Assembly: GCF_914768025.1 (NCBI RefSeq)
Contig: NZ_CAJZCE010000018.1
Span: 1 to 43,937 of the forward strand
DNA from: Snodgrassella gandavensis
GTDB lineage: Bacteria; Pseudomonadota; Gammaproteobacteria; Burkholderiales; Neisseriaceae
DNA: 43,937 nt
Direction of reading: 5' to 3'
The notes under the pieces were generated by a model. That model was not told the DNA's origin, made no database searches, and saw only the letters and a list, made by a program, of their open reading frames with translations. Shown here one piece after another: positions 8,581 through 17,255 of the stretch (its first letter is position 1; every line of letters starts with the position of its first letter). Position numbers and translations under genes: made by a program.

Positions 8581-9453
8581 TTAATGTAAATAGTTACGCA
8601 ATTGTTTCAGTGCCGCCCATGCTGTGGCCTTTAAGTGGCTTTGACGCAATAATCGTGCCGGATGGGGTGATATGACATATGGGATATTGTGCAGGTTCTG
8701 CGCCAGTGTATTCTGGTCGAGCTGGGTAAATATTTGACCAAGTAGCAGGACAGCCTGTGGCCTGATGTGCTCGATTTGTGCTCTGAGGTAGGGCAGACAG
8801 GCATGCAGGTGTTCGGCGGTGATGCGCAGGCTGATGTTGGGCGCACACTTTACCTGACTGGTATAAAAAACTTCTTCGGCACTGATATTGATGGCGGCCA
8901 GCATGTTGTTGAGCAGTTTGCCTACTTCACCACTGAAAAGCTGCTGGCTGCTGTCGTCTGGTGGTGCCGGATTGGAGCTGACTACCAGCAGGCGTGCGTT
9001 GACTGCACCGTAGCCGGGCAGAGGGGTGCAGCGTTCCTGATGCAGGTTGCAGCGGGTGCAGGCTATCAGTGCGGTAGGTATGGCCTCAAAGCTGATGTTT
9101 AATTCGCCCGCTATGGATTGGTGGCTGCTGCTGTCGATGCTGCTGTCTACTGCTGTTTGTGTCTCTGGTAGGGCGGTAGGAGGACGCTGACTGATAATTT
9201 GCTGCAAGGCAGCGCGGTGACGGTTGGTTGGCTGCGGGAACGATCTGTGCGCTGGCTCGGTCTTGGCAGCAGCTATGGCTTGTTGCTCGCCAGTGCTGGA
9301 GGGGGTAGGCTGGCGAGTAGGTGCCGTGCTGTTGTCGTCTACTGAGGTATTTTTTTCGGCTGCATCTGGAATGATTAGATGTGCAGCCTGTGATAACCAC
9401 ATGGGCCCCAAGCCCATTGCTTCGTGTAAGTAGAGATAGCGGCTGTCTAGCAT
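8581..9453 (-). CDS. Uracil-DNA glycosylase family protein (family 4-like)
   Basis: A 290-residue predicted base-excision repair enzyme. The conserved domain is the C-terminal half (about 125-290). Four cysteines in the family-4 iron-sulfur pattern are present: C132, C135, C203 and C219. The final SPHP motif is at 262-265. The first active-site motif, usually GEAPG...DxxG, is here SSNPAPPDD (159-167), so it departs from the consensus. The first 120 residues are Gln/Ser/Thr-rich and low in complexity. The start overlaps the end of rimI by seven bases, and the gene is third in the tsaB-rimI-UDG operon, an arrangement seen in other Neisseriaceae. Confidence 0.8.
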   Translation of the reverse strand: MLDSRYLYLHEAMGLGPMWLSQAAHLIIPDAAEKNTSVDDNSTAPTRQPTPSSTGEQQAIAAAKTEPAHRSFPQPTNRHRAALQQIISQRPPTALPETQTAVDSSIDSSSHQSIAGELNISFEAIPTALIACTRCNLHQERCTPLPGYGAVNARLLVVSSNPAPPDDSSQQLFSGEVGKLLNNMLAAINISAEEVFYTSQVKCAPNISLRITAEHLHACLPYLRAQIEHIRPQAVLLLGQIFTQLDQNTLAQNLHNIPYVISPHPARLLRQSHLKATAWAALKQLRNYLH

Positions 9454-9878
9454 AGTTTTTCCATTAGCACGGCATCGTCGCCATTCTGATAATAGTTTCT
9501 GCGCAGGCCACAGCGTTTGAAGCCATTGTGTTCATATAACTGTAATGCGCCACCATTACTGGCACGCACTTCGAGCAGTATACGGCTGATGTGTTGCTGC
9601 TGTGTCCACTGAAATAAATGTTGAAGTAATTGTTGTGCATAACCTTGTCGTCTGTGTGCCGGATGAGTATTGAGCAGATGGATTTCTGCCTCATCCGGCA
9701 GTTTTTGCCAGGCCAGCATGGCGACAATTCCGTGTTCGGGCAAGTCGATTACCCACACAGGCTGCGGTGCATTGATGCTGCCGGTGAGTTGCGCTGCTGA
9801 CCATGGCGAGGGATTGCATTGTTGTTCCATAGCTTGCAAAGCGGGAATGTCGGCAAGGGTTGCGGCACGGATATTCAT
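9447..9878 (-). CDS. rimI: Ribosomal-protein-alanine N-acetyltransferase
   Basis: A 143-residue GNAT-fold acetyltransferase that transfers acetyl from acetyl-CoA to the N-terminal alanine of ribosomal protein S18. The acetyl-CoA-binding loop RRQGYA is at about 76-81, and the C-terminal region around LYEHNGFKRCGLRRNYY matches RimI. Its start overlaps the tsaB stop by four bases (ATGA type), which indicates translational coupling. Next to tsaB is the usual place for rimI. Confidence 0.92.
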   Translation of the reverse strand: MNIRAATLADIPALQAMEQQCNPSPWSAAQLTGSINAPQPVWVIDLPEHGIVAMLAWQKLPDEAEIHLLNTHPAHRRQGYAQQLLQHLFQWTQQQHISRILLEVRASNGGALQLYEHNGFKRCGLRRNYYQNGDDAVLMEKLC

Positions 9879-10558
9879 GCTGTTTGACCCGCAGCACGTC
9901 TGGCTGCCTGTTCGGCAGCTGTTAGCGCAATTTTGTTACGTACGTAATGCAAACTGGCCTGGGCGGCATCAGTAGGGGTATAGCGACCAGATAAGGCCAG
10001 TTGGGCATATTCCTGTGCGCCGGGCATAAGATTCTGCCCTGATACTGGTAAGGTGATATCCAGAGCATAGGCATTACCAACGCCGATAGCGCTATGCTGG
10101 CCGGCCGGAAATTGGATGCTGTTGGCGGAACCGACTAGATAATCGCTCAAACGTTTGTGATTCTGGGTGTCATACCAGGCAAAGAACAGTTCGTTCATGC
10201 GTGCATCGGTTGCGGCCAGTACACACGGTTGGTTGGGTGCCAGCGCAGCGACGGCGTCCAGACAGGGAATGCCAATCAGAGGCAGGTTATTCGGCAGTGC
10301 CAGACCGGTAGCCACGCCCAGCCCGATACGTAATCCGGTAAAGGCGCCCGGCCCTTGTGCGTATACTATGGCATCTAGCTGCGCCAGTGTCAGGCTGGCT
10401 GTATCGAGTAATTGCTGGATACGCGGTAATATCAATTCGGACTGTTTTGCGCCCACTGCTTCGTAAATGCTGTGGGTATGCCCATTCTGATGGATTCCCA
10501 GTGACAGGTAGTTGGTGCTTGTGTCGATAATAAGCAGGCGCGATTCGGTGCTAATCAT
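9875..10558 (-). CDS. tsaB: tRNA threonylcarbamoyladenosine biosynthesis protein TsaB
   Basis: A 227-residue ASKHA-fold protein. TsaB partners TsaD and TsaE to make N6-threonylcarbamoyladenosine at position 37 of ANN-decoding tRNAs. The N terminus has LLIIDTST (8-15) and the conserved AQGPGAFTGLRIG lies around 67-79. TsaB lacks the metal site of TsaD and acts as a scaffold. It is first in the operon with rimI and the glycosylase. Its promoter must lie in the repeat-bearing region 10559-10976, shared with gluQ on the other strand. Confidence 0.93.
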   Translation of the reverse strand: MISTESRLLIIDTSTNYLSLGIHQNGHTHSIYEAVGAKQSELILPRIQQLLDTASLTLAQLDAIVYAQGPGAFTGLRIGLGVATGLALPNNLPLIGIPCLDAVAALAPNQPCVLAATDARMNELFFAWYDTQNHKRLSDYLVGSANSIQFPAGQHSAIGVGNAYALDITLPVSGQNLMPGAQEYAQLALSGRYTPTDAAQASLHYVRNKIALTAAEQAARRAAGQTA

Positions 10559-10604
10559 GGTGTGCCAATATGTTCAGATAGGTTTGATTATACCTTTTTA
10601 TGAC

Positions 10605-10944
10605 TCTATTTAAATGACTCCACCATTTAAGCTTGTTACATCTATTATGACCGAGGTAGTACTAATGAATACTACTTTGCGGTTAATTTTATAATTAATT
10701 GTTTGTACTTGGAAATTTGTTGGTGGGGCGACTGCCGGTTTGCGCTTTTGCGAGGAGATGGTTAAATTATTTATTCTATTTAAATGACCCCACCATTTAA
10801 GTCTGTTATATCTATAATGACCGAGGTAGTACTAATAAATACTATTGGGGGTTAATTTTGATAATTGTTTGTTTTATTGCATAGGTTGTTGCTGGGGATG
10901 AGTGCCGGTTTGTGCTTTTGCAAGGGGAGTGTTAAGTTATTTAT
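10605..10944. repeat. Two tandem copies of a 170-bp structured repeat
   Basis: Copies at 10605-10774 and 10775-10944 have a period of exactly 170 and look about 80% identical by eye. A 20-base block at 10647-10666 and 10817-10836 is identical. Each copy carries an inverted repeat TTAAATG-N7-CATTTAA and, 20 bases on, an AGTA...TACT dyad. The first bases of a third copy (TCTA) follow at 10945. The repeat fills the divergent tsaB-gluQ intergenic region, so it may carry duplicated promoter or leader elements. No reading frame is evident. Confidence 0.85.
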
Positions 10945-10976
10945 TCTACAGCATATTGGTGTGATATTAAGGATGG

Positions 10977-11891
10977 ATGTTGTCTGTGGCTGAGTTGTAT
11001 GTGGGGCGCTTTGCTCCCAGTCCTACTGGTTTATTGCATATTGGTTCGCTATTAACAGCGGTAGCTTCGTATCTGGATGCGCGCAGCCGGCATGGCCGCT
11101 GGCTGGTGCGTATGGAAGATTTGGATCCGCCCCGGGAAATGCCCGGTGCGTCTACTGCTATTCTGGCCACGCTGGAAGCTTTTGCGCTGCATTGGGATGG
11201 TGAGGTGGTGTATCAGAGCAAACGTCATCATTTGTATGCGGCAGCTCTGGCACAGTTGCGTGCACATGAGCTGGTCTATCCGTGTTATTGCAGCCGTAAA
11301 ACAGTGCAGGCCGAAGCGCAGGGGATGGGTGTGGATGGTGTTATTTACAGTGGGCGTTGTGCTTCACTGGGTGAAAATACACGTTTGTGTATTAATAATA
11401 AGACACCGGCTTGGCGCTTGCGGGCTGGGGCTGAGTTAATCAGTTTTCAGGACGCGGTACAGGGCTGGCAGCAGCAGTGTCTGGCCAGTGATGTGGGGGA
11501 TTTTGTGTTGTTGCGGGCTGATGGTTTCTGGGCCTATCAGTTGGCTGTGGTGGTAGATGATGCTGCGCAGGGCATTAATCATGTGGTGCGCGGACAGGAT
11601 TTGCTGGTGTCTACGCCACGCCAGATTTATTTACAGCAGTTACTGGGTCTGCCTCAGCCTAACTATGCCCATTTGCCGCTGTTAACCAATGCGCTGGGAC
11701 AGAAATGGTCGAAACAGACGCAGGCACCAGCGTTGGATCTGCGCAGACGCGAAGCTTTATTGCGGCAGGTTCTGGTTTATCTGGGGCTGCCGCAGGCACC
11801 GCAAGTGGATAGTCTGGCTGATTTGCTCAGCTGGGCAGTGCAGTACTGGCAGCTTGGGCGGGTTTTGCCGCAGGCGATTGTGACTGCATAG
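10977..11891 (+). CDS. gluQ: Glutamyl-Q tRNA(Asp) synthetase
   Basis: A 304-residue paralogue of the glutamyl-tRNA synthetase catalytic domain without an anticodon-binding domain. It activates glutamate and attaches it to queuosine at position 34 of tRNA-Asp. Visible are [14 protein letters not shown] (11-24, the HIGH-class motif), the zinc-binding C103, C105 and C128, and KWSKQ (243-247), the KMSKS counterpart. AAGG lies five bases before the ATG at 10977. The tRNA-Asp gene is at 6256 in this window. The gene follows the 170-bp tandem repeat. Confidence 0.93.
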   Translation: MLSVAELYVGRFAPSPTGLLHIGSLLTAVASYLDARSRHGRWLVRMEDLDPPREMPGASTAILATLEAFALHWDGEVVYQSKRHHLYAAALAQLRAHELVYPCYCSRKTVQAEAQGMGVDGVIYSGRCASLGENTRLCINNKTPAWRLRAGAELISFQDAVQGWQQQCLASDVGDFVLLRADGFWAYQLAVVVDDAAQGINHVVRGQDLLVSTPRQIYLQQLLGLPQPNYAHLPLLTNALGQKWSKQTQAPALDLRRREALLRQVLVYLGLPQAPQVDSLADLLSWAVQYWQLGRVLPQAIVTA

Positions 11892-11912
11892 TTTTGAGCA
11901 AGAGATGTTTTG

Positions 11913-13640
11913 ATGGTTTTATGCAAAAGGGGAAGCAGATTGGCTAGACCGAATTTATACGCATCCACGCCACGGTTTTATCTGCGTTTATGGCAAAAGC
12001 AGCAAGGTCGTTTGTTCCGGCTGGCATGGGTGCTGATGATTACTGTGGCGATACTGATTATTGTGCAAAGTGCACTTCTGGCCAATCTGTTTGCTCTGTG
12101 GCTCAATGGTAAGCAGGTGACCGTGGCATTACGGCAGTTTTTACCCTATCTGCTTGCCTGCTGGTTGCTGCGGCCGTTGTTGAATTATGTCAGGGAGCGG
12201 CTGCTGTTGCGTGCCAGTGTATCGATACGGTTGCAGTTGCGCCGCCAGTTATTAAAAGCGCTGGCTTTTCTGGGGCCGGAACGCAGCCAGTATGGTAGTG
12301 ATGGTGCATTGTCAACGCTGGTGCTGGAACAGGTGGATGCTCTGGATGGCTATTTCAGCCGTTATGTGCTGCAACAGCAGTTGGCGGCATTGATGCCGTT
12401 ACTAATTGCTGCGGCAACATGTTTTTATAGTCCGTTTGCTGCGGCGCTGTTGCTGTTGACTGCGCCACTGGTGCCGGTTTTTATGATTTTGCTGGGGCAG
12501 GCTGCGGCACGTAAAAATCAGGCGCAGTTGTCTGCTCTGGCGGTTTTAAGCGGGCGGTTTCTGGATTTGTTACGCGGTTTGCCGACATTACGCCGTTTAG
12601 GGGCGCAGCGACAGGCTCAGCAGGCCATTGATTCGGCTGCTGAGTCTTATCGGGTGCGCACTATGGCAGTGTTACGTCTGGCTTTTCTGTCTACTGCGGT
12701 GCTGGAACTGTTTGCAGCGCTGGCGATTGCGCTGGTGGCGGTTTATCTGGGGCTGGGGCTGCTGGGGGTGTTGCCATGGGCTAATGGCCAGATACCGGTA
12801 CCTTATCAGGGCGCGCTGTTTATTCTATTGCTTGCACCGGAATTTTATGCACCGCTGCGCCAGCTTGGGGCAGATTATCATGATAAGGCCAAGGCAGAGG
12901 CGGCGGCAGAAGCATTAATTCCGTTGTATGAGGTGGCAAATAATGTGGCTGCTGTTTCTGCTGGGGTGGATTTCGTGTTACAGGCTCCACCGTGCTTGCG
13001 GGCAGAATGTCTAGTGGTGTACGGACGGGATAAGCGTATTCGTGTGCCGCAATTCAGTTTCAGTGTACAAGCCGGCGAACGTGTTCTGCTCAGCGGAGCA
13101 AGTGGCAGTGGTAAGTCCAGTCTGTTGCAGGCTTTGCTTGGGTTTGCGCCTTACTCAGGTACTTTGTGGATTAATCAGCATAATTATGCTGATCTGAATC
13201 TGCCGCTGTTGCGGCAGTCAGTAGCCTATCTGGCGCAGATTCCGCCGATTCTGCCGTTATCGATTGCGGAAAATCTGCGTCTGGCCAGTGGAGGAGCCAC
13301 TGATGAACAGTTGCAGCAGGCATTGCAGCAGGTAGGGCTGTGGGAGCTGGTGCAGCGGTTACCTAAACAGATGGCCACGTTACTGGGGGAGCGTGGCCGG
13401 GGTTTGTCTGGTGGGCAATTACAGCGGTTGGCACTGGCACAAATGCTGTTGCGCAATGCGCCATTGTGGCTACTGGACGAACCAACTGCTCATCTGGATG
13501 CGCAGACTGCGGCGGATATTATGCAGTTGCTGGCGCGCTTGAGTATCGGCAAAACGGTGCTGCTGGTGAGTCATGATGTCAGTTATGCGGGGTGGGTATA
13601 TAGGGAGATTATGTTGTCTGGCCAGCAGGAGCAATTATGA
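11913..13640 (+). CDS. cydD: Thiol reductant ABC exporter subunit CydD
   Basis: A 575-residue half-transporter with an N-terminal membrane domain (about six helices, residues 35-310) and a C-terminal ATPase. Walker A is at about 395-403 (SGASGSGKS), LSGGQ at 498-502 and LLDEP at 520-524. CydDC exports cysteine and glutathione to the periplasm, which is needed for haem insertion into cytochrome bd. I chose ATG 11913 over an in-frame TTG at 11910; GAGA near 11900-11904 can serve as ribosome site. It overlaps cydC by four bases, and cydABX lies downstream, which supports the CydD call over generic exporters. Confidence 0.9.
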   Translation: MVLCKRGSRLARPNLYASTPRFYLRLWQKQQGRLFRLAWVLMITVAILIIVQSALLANLFALWLNGKQVTVALRQFLPYLLACWLLRPLLNYVRERLLLRASVSIRLQLRRQLLKALAFLGPERSQYGSDGALSTLVLEQVDALDGYFSRYVLQQQLAALMPLLIAAATCFYSPFAAALLLLTAPLVPVFMILLGQAAARKNQAQLSALAVLSGRFLDLLRGLPTLRRLGAQRQAQQAIDSAAESYRVRTMAVLRLAFLSTAVLELFAALAIALVAVYLGLGLLGVLPWANGQIPVPYQGALFILLLAPEFYAPLRQLGADYHDKAKAEAAAEALIPLYEVANNVAAVSAGVDFVLQAPPCLRAECLVVYGRDKRIRVPQFSFSVQAGERVLLSGASGSGKSSLLQALLGFAPYSGTLWINQHNYADLNLPLLRQSVAYLAQIPPILPLSIAENLRLASGGATDEQLQQALQQVGLWELVQRLPKQMATLLGERGRGLSGGQLQRLALAQMLLRNAPLWLLDEPTAHLDAQTAADIMQLLARLSIGKTVLLVSHDVSYAGWVYREIMLSGQQEQL

Positions 13641-15289
13641 TGAAGCGTTACCATTTGTTGTGGGCGGGGCAGCAGTTAAAATTGTCGAATCTTTTACTGA
13701 GCCGCAAGGGCGCCTGGATACTGGCGTGGCTGTTGGGGCAGGCAACGGCTATTGCCAGTATTGCTTTGCTGGCTTTATCCGGCTGGTTTATTACTGCTGC
13801 CGGATTGGCCGGGCTACTGAGTCTGGCAACAGCCTATACCTTTAATTATTTTACGCCGGCAGGGATTATCCGTTTGCTGGCCATTGTGCGTACTGCCGGC
13901 CGCTATGGTGAGCGTCTGGGGTCGCATGATGCGGTGCTGGGTTTGCTGGCTGATTTGCGCAGTGGCCTGTTTGCCCGTTTGGCAGCAGGTAAGCAGCAAT
14001 CGGCATCTGTGCGTCAGATGCATCGTTTACTCAGTGATATTGAACTTCTTAATAACTGGCCGCTGAATGTGGTACTGCCATGGCTATGGGCACTAATCAT
14101 GCTGTTATGCATTCTTGGCCTGACCGCGATTGTGGCCAATGGGTTGCTGGCATTGTATCTGGGCGCTCCCTTATTAGTGGCCACAGTCGTTATTCCCGCC
14201 GTGGCTGCTTGGTGCGGACAAAACTGGGGCAGGCAGCAGGCTGCACAGGCTGAGCAGCGACGTGCAGCTTTGCTGCAACCACTAGAGGTGTTAACCGCAC
14301 TGTTGCAGTGGCAGCAATGGACGCGTTTTGCTACAGCTTTTTTTGCTGAAGACGGGATTTATGTCAGTGGTCAGTTACGCCAGCAGCAGCTGGCAGGTAA
14401 GGTAGTGCTGTTACAGCAAGTATGTTTGGCTATAGCGGCGGCAATTCTGTTGTGGCAGGGAAGTGTGCAATTGGGTAATGGCAGCTTATCAATAGCGATG
14501 TTATTGGCTTTGTTGCTGGCCGTGTTTGGGTTTGCGGAACTGGTGCTGCTATTGGGTATGAATATGATGACATATGGTTTGTGTCGGGCAGCTTGTGCGC
14601 GTCTGAATGCTATTGTGCCAGCTCAGACATTACAGGAAGTCACCAAACCAGCCTTGCCGGTACCATTCCATTTACAGGCGCGAGGGATATGCGCGCGCTG
14701 GCCGGGTGCGTTGAATGGTGCTGAAAATATTAGTTTCGAGGTGATTAATGGCGATATTCTGCTGTTACAGGGAGCATCGGGTGCGGGGAAGTCAACGTTA
14801 TTGGCGGTTTTGGCAGACGAGCTGCAACCTGAAAGTGGTGAGCTGTACTGTAATCAGCAGCCATTTGCGGCTTGGCAGTGGCAGGGGCAGGTAGCCTATC
14901 TGGCGCAGCAGCTTGATATATTTGATTTGACTCTGGCTGAAAATCTGCGTTTGGGTAAGGCCGAGGCCACTGATGATGAGCTATGGGCGGTATTAGCCAG
15001 TGTTGGACTGGCAGCATGGGCTGAAAATCAGCCTGAAAAGCTGGATACGCCCTTGGGTGAATATGGTGCGGCGGTGTCTGGCGGGCAAGCACGGCGAATT
15101 GCACTGGCTCGTCTGCTATTGCGACCTTATGCGCTGATGATTCTGGATGAACCTTTTGCCGGTATTGATGAGCAATCTCAAACGGCACTGGCGGCGATGC
15201 TGAAGCGGCATCAGCAGCAAGGGATTCTGATTGTAGCCAGCCATCAGGTTAATCCATGGCCAGATGCGCAGGTGCTGCATGTGGGTTGA
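13637..15289 (+). CDS. cydC: Thiol reductant ABC exporter subunit CydC
   Basis: A 550-residue partner half-transporter. The membrane domain spans about 25-310. Walker A GASGAGKST lies at 379-387, SGGQ at 481-484 and ILDEP at 502-506. It forms a heterodimer with CydD. The start ATG overlaps the cydD stop (ATGA), with a second ATG in frame three bases later. A strong terminator follows at 15331, so cydDC is a unit separate from cydABX. Confidence 0.9.
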   Translation: MMKRYHLLWAGQQLKLSNLLLSRKGAWILAWLLGQATAIASIALLALSGWFITAAGLAGLLSLATAYTFNYFTPAGIIRLLAIVRTAGRYGERLGSHDAVLGLLADLRSGLFARLAAGKQQSASVRQMHRLLSDIELLNNWPLNVVLPWLWALIMLLCILGLTAIVANGLLALYLGAPLLVATVVIPAVAAWCGQNWGRQQAAQAEQRRAALLQPLEVLTALLQWQQWTRFATAFFAEDGIYVSGQLRQQQLAGKVVLLQQVCLAIAAAILLWQGSVQLGNGSLSIAMLLALLLAVFGFAELVLLLGMNMMTYGLCRAACARLNAIVPAQTLQEVTKPALPVPFHLQARGICARWPGALNGAENISFEVINGDILLLQGASGAGKSTLLAVLADELQPESGELYCNQQPFAAWQWQGQVAYLAQQLDIFDLTLAENLRLGKAEATDDELWAVLASVGLAAWAENQPEKLDTPLGEYGAAVSGGQARRIALARLLLRPYALMILDEPFAGIDEQSQTALAAMLKRHQQQGILIVASHQVNPWPDAQVLHVG

Positions 15290-15330
15290 AACTAACCCTG
15301 ACAGACTGTTTAGCTGATTTAATCTTTCTG

Positions 15331-15363
15331 ACAGCCACAATGTGGCTGTTTCTTTTTTTTTTT
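15331..15363 (+). terminator. Rho-independent terminator after cydDC
   Basis: ACAGCCACA and TGTGGCTGT form a nearly loopless perfect inverted repeat (15331-15349), followed by TTC and a run of eleven T bases up to 15363. Confidence 0.85.
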
Positions 15364-15379
15364 GAAAAGAGAATATAGT

Positions 15380-15428
15380 TTGATTTAAATCAAGTTAATT
15401 CCGTATGGATAAATATTAAGAAACCCAT
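15380..15428 (+). promoter_or_regulatory. Perfect FNR box and probable cydABX promoter
   Basis: TTGATTTAAATCAA at 15380-15393 is an exact match to the FNR consensus TTGATNNNNATCAA. A TAAATA/AATATT stretch about 20 bases downstream (15410-15417) can act as the -10 element, giving a start near 15422-15428. That places the box near -36 to -42, the class II activation position. Low-oxygen induction of cydABX is inferred. The leader to cydA would be about 275 bases, AT-rich and without a clear gene. Confidence 0.8.
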
Positions 15429-15701
15429 TGTTTTATAATTTATACTTATATGTATGTAGTATTTATATTGTTAATGTAAAAATTTAGTTGTCTATATGTA
15501 ATAGATGTTTTGTTTATTTTGATTTTTGCTTTTTTGCTGTAAGCTTGAATATAAATTTGTATCAGGAAATTTTTATTTCAAATTTAATTTTCCCGATTTA
15601 GATAGAATATTTTGTTATATTAAACTAGGATGGTTTGGTAACTGCCACTGCAAGTGTAATCACTTAATAAAAATTTTTAATATAAAACAGGGAACAAAGC
15701 T

Positions 15702-17246
15702 ATGGATTTGGTAGAACTGTCGAGGCTACAGTTTGCACTGGTTGCGCTTTATCATTTTTTGTTTGTGCCGCTGACACTGGGAATGACCTGGATTCTGGTA
15801 ATTATGGAATCAGTTTATGTGTTAACCGGCAAGCAGATTTACAAGGATATGACGCGCTTCTGGGGTAAGCTATTCGGTATCAATTTTGCTCTGGGGGTAA
15901 CCACTGGAATTACGATGGAATTCCAGTTTGGCACCAACTGGTCGTATTACTCGCATTATGTGGGTGATATATTTGGTGCGCCGCTGGCGATTGAAGGGCT
16001 GATGGCCTTTTTTCTGGAGTCTACTTTTGTAGGGTTGTTCTTTTTTGGCTGGGAGAGGCTAAGTCGCTCTGGCCATCTTATGGTTACTGTGCTGATGGCT
16101 TTGGGCACCAATTTGTCTGCATTGTGGATTCTGGTGGCCAATGGCTGGATGCAGGACCCTGTAGGCGCACATTTTAACTTTGAATCCATGCGCATGGAAA
16201 TGACCAGTTTTGCGGATATTTTCCTCAATGAGGTGGCACAGAACAAGTTTGTGCATACGGTGTCCGCAGGTTATGTAACCGGTGCGATTTTTGTGATGTC
16301 TATTTCTGCCTGGTATCTGTTAAAACGTCAGGATGTGGAATTTGCTAAGAAGAGTTTCCGAATTGCCGTTGCTTTTGGGATGTCTTCGATTCTGTCAGTA
16401 ATTGTGCTTGGTGATGAGTCTGGCTATACGGTTGGTAAATCGCAGCAAACCAAAATGGCCACGCTGGAAGCGATGTGGGAAACAGAACCGGCTCCGGCTT
16501 CGTTTAATCTGATTGCCATACCAAATGAACAGGCAATGAAAAACGATTTTGCGGTAAAGATTCCGTGGGCAATGGGGCTGATTGGCACCCGGTCGCTGGA
16601 TAAGCAGATTCCGGGGATTAGAGAAATTATTACCGAAAACATTGAGCGTATCCGCAAGGGGCGTGAAGCGGTGATTGCATTGGAAACGTTGCGGAAAAAC
16701 CGTACAGATGAGCAGGCACAGGCAAGTCTGAAGAAATACGGCGATGATCTGGGCTTTGGTCTGCTGCTGAAATCCTATGTGCCGGATGTACGTCAAGCTA
16801 CGGAAGCGGATATTGCGCATGCTGCGCGGGAAACTATTCCGCGTGTGACGCCGATGTTCTGGAGTTTCCGCATCATGGTATTGTGTGGTTTTCTGATGCT
16901 GTTGCTGATGGCTGTGGCCTTTTATGCGTCGGTTAAAAATAATTTTGCTGAAAAACGCTGGCTGCTCAGATGGACTTTCTGGAGTTTGCCATTGCCATGG
17001 CTGGCCTGTGAAGCCGGCTGGTTTGTAGCCGAATATGGGCGCCAGCCATGGACGGTATATGGGGTACTGCCAACCAATCTGTCTGTTTCTTCGTTAACCG
17101 CAGCCAATATCTGGGGATCCATTTTCGGGTTTGTGACGCTGTATACGATATTGCTGATTGTGGAAGTGTATCTGATGGTACGGTTTTCGCGTCAGGGGCC
17201 GGGCTCGCTGGGCACGGGACGTTACGCCAATGAAGCAGAGCATTAG
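15702..17246 (+). CDS. cydA: Cytochrome bd ubiquinol oxidase subunit I
   Basis: A 514-residue inner-membrane protein carrying haems b558, b595 and d, which oxidises quinol and reduces oxygen to water. The key residues sit one position before their E. coli counterparts: H18 and H185, M392, E98 and E106, K251 and E256. GRQPW is at 446-450. The loop at about 240-330 is long, as in the E. coli L-type Q-loop family. It is first in cydABX under a perfect FNR box, with thiol exporter genes cydDC upstream. Nothing suggests damage. Confidence 0.97.
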   Translation: MDLVELSRLQFALVALYHFLFVPLTLGMTWILVIMESVYVLTGKQIYKDMTRFWGKLFGINFALGVTTGITMEFQFGTNWSYYSHYVGDIFGAPLAIEGLMAFFLESTFVGLFFFGWERLSRSGHLMVTVLMALGTNLSALWILVANGWMQDPVGAHFNFESMRMEMTSFADIFLNEVAQNKFVHTVSAGYVTGAIFVMSISAWYLLKRQDVEFAKKSFRIAVAFGMSSILSVIVLGDESGYTVGKSQQTKMATLEAMWETEPAPASFNLIAIPNEQAMKNDFAVKIPWAMGLIGTRSLDKQIPGIREIITENIERIRKGREAVIALETLRKNRTDEQAQASLKKYGDDLGFGLLLKSYVPDVRQATEADIAHAARETIPRVTPMFWSFRIMVLCGFLMLLLMAVAFYASVKNNFAEKRWLLRWTFWSLPLPWLACEAGWFVAEYGRQPWTVYGVLPTNLSVSSLTAANIWGSIFGFVTLYTILLIVEVYLMVRFSRQGPGSLGTGRYANEAEH

Positions 17247-17255
17247 GAGTAGAGC

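Noticed and set aside
15526-15714. 62-codon ORF in the cydA leader
   Set aside because: Phe/Tyr/Lys composition is what AT-rich non-coding DNA gives, and it overlaps the cydA start.
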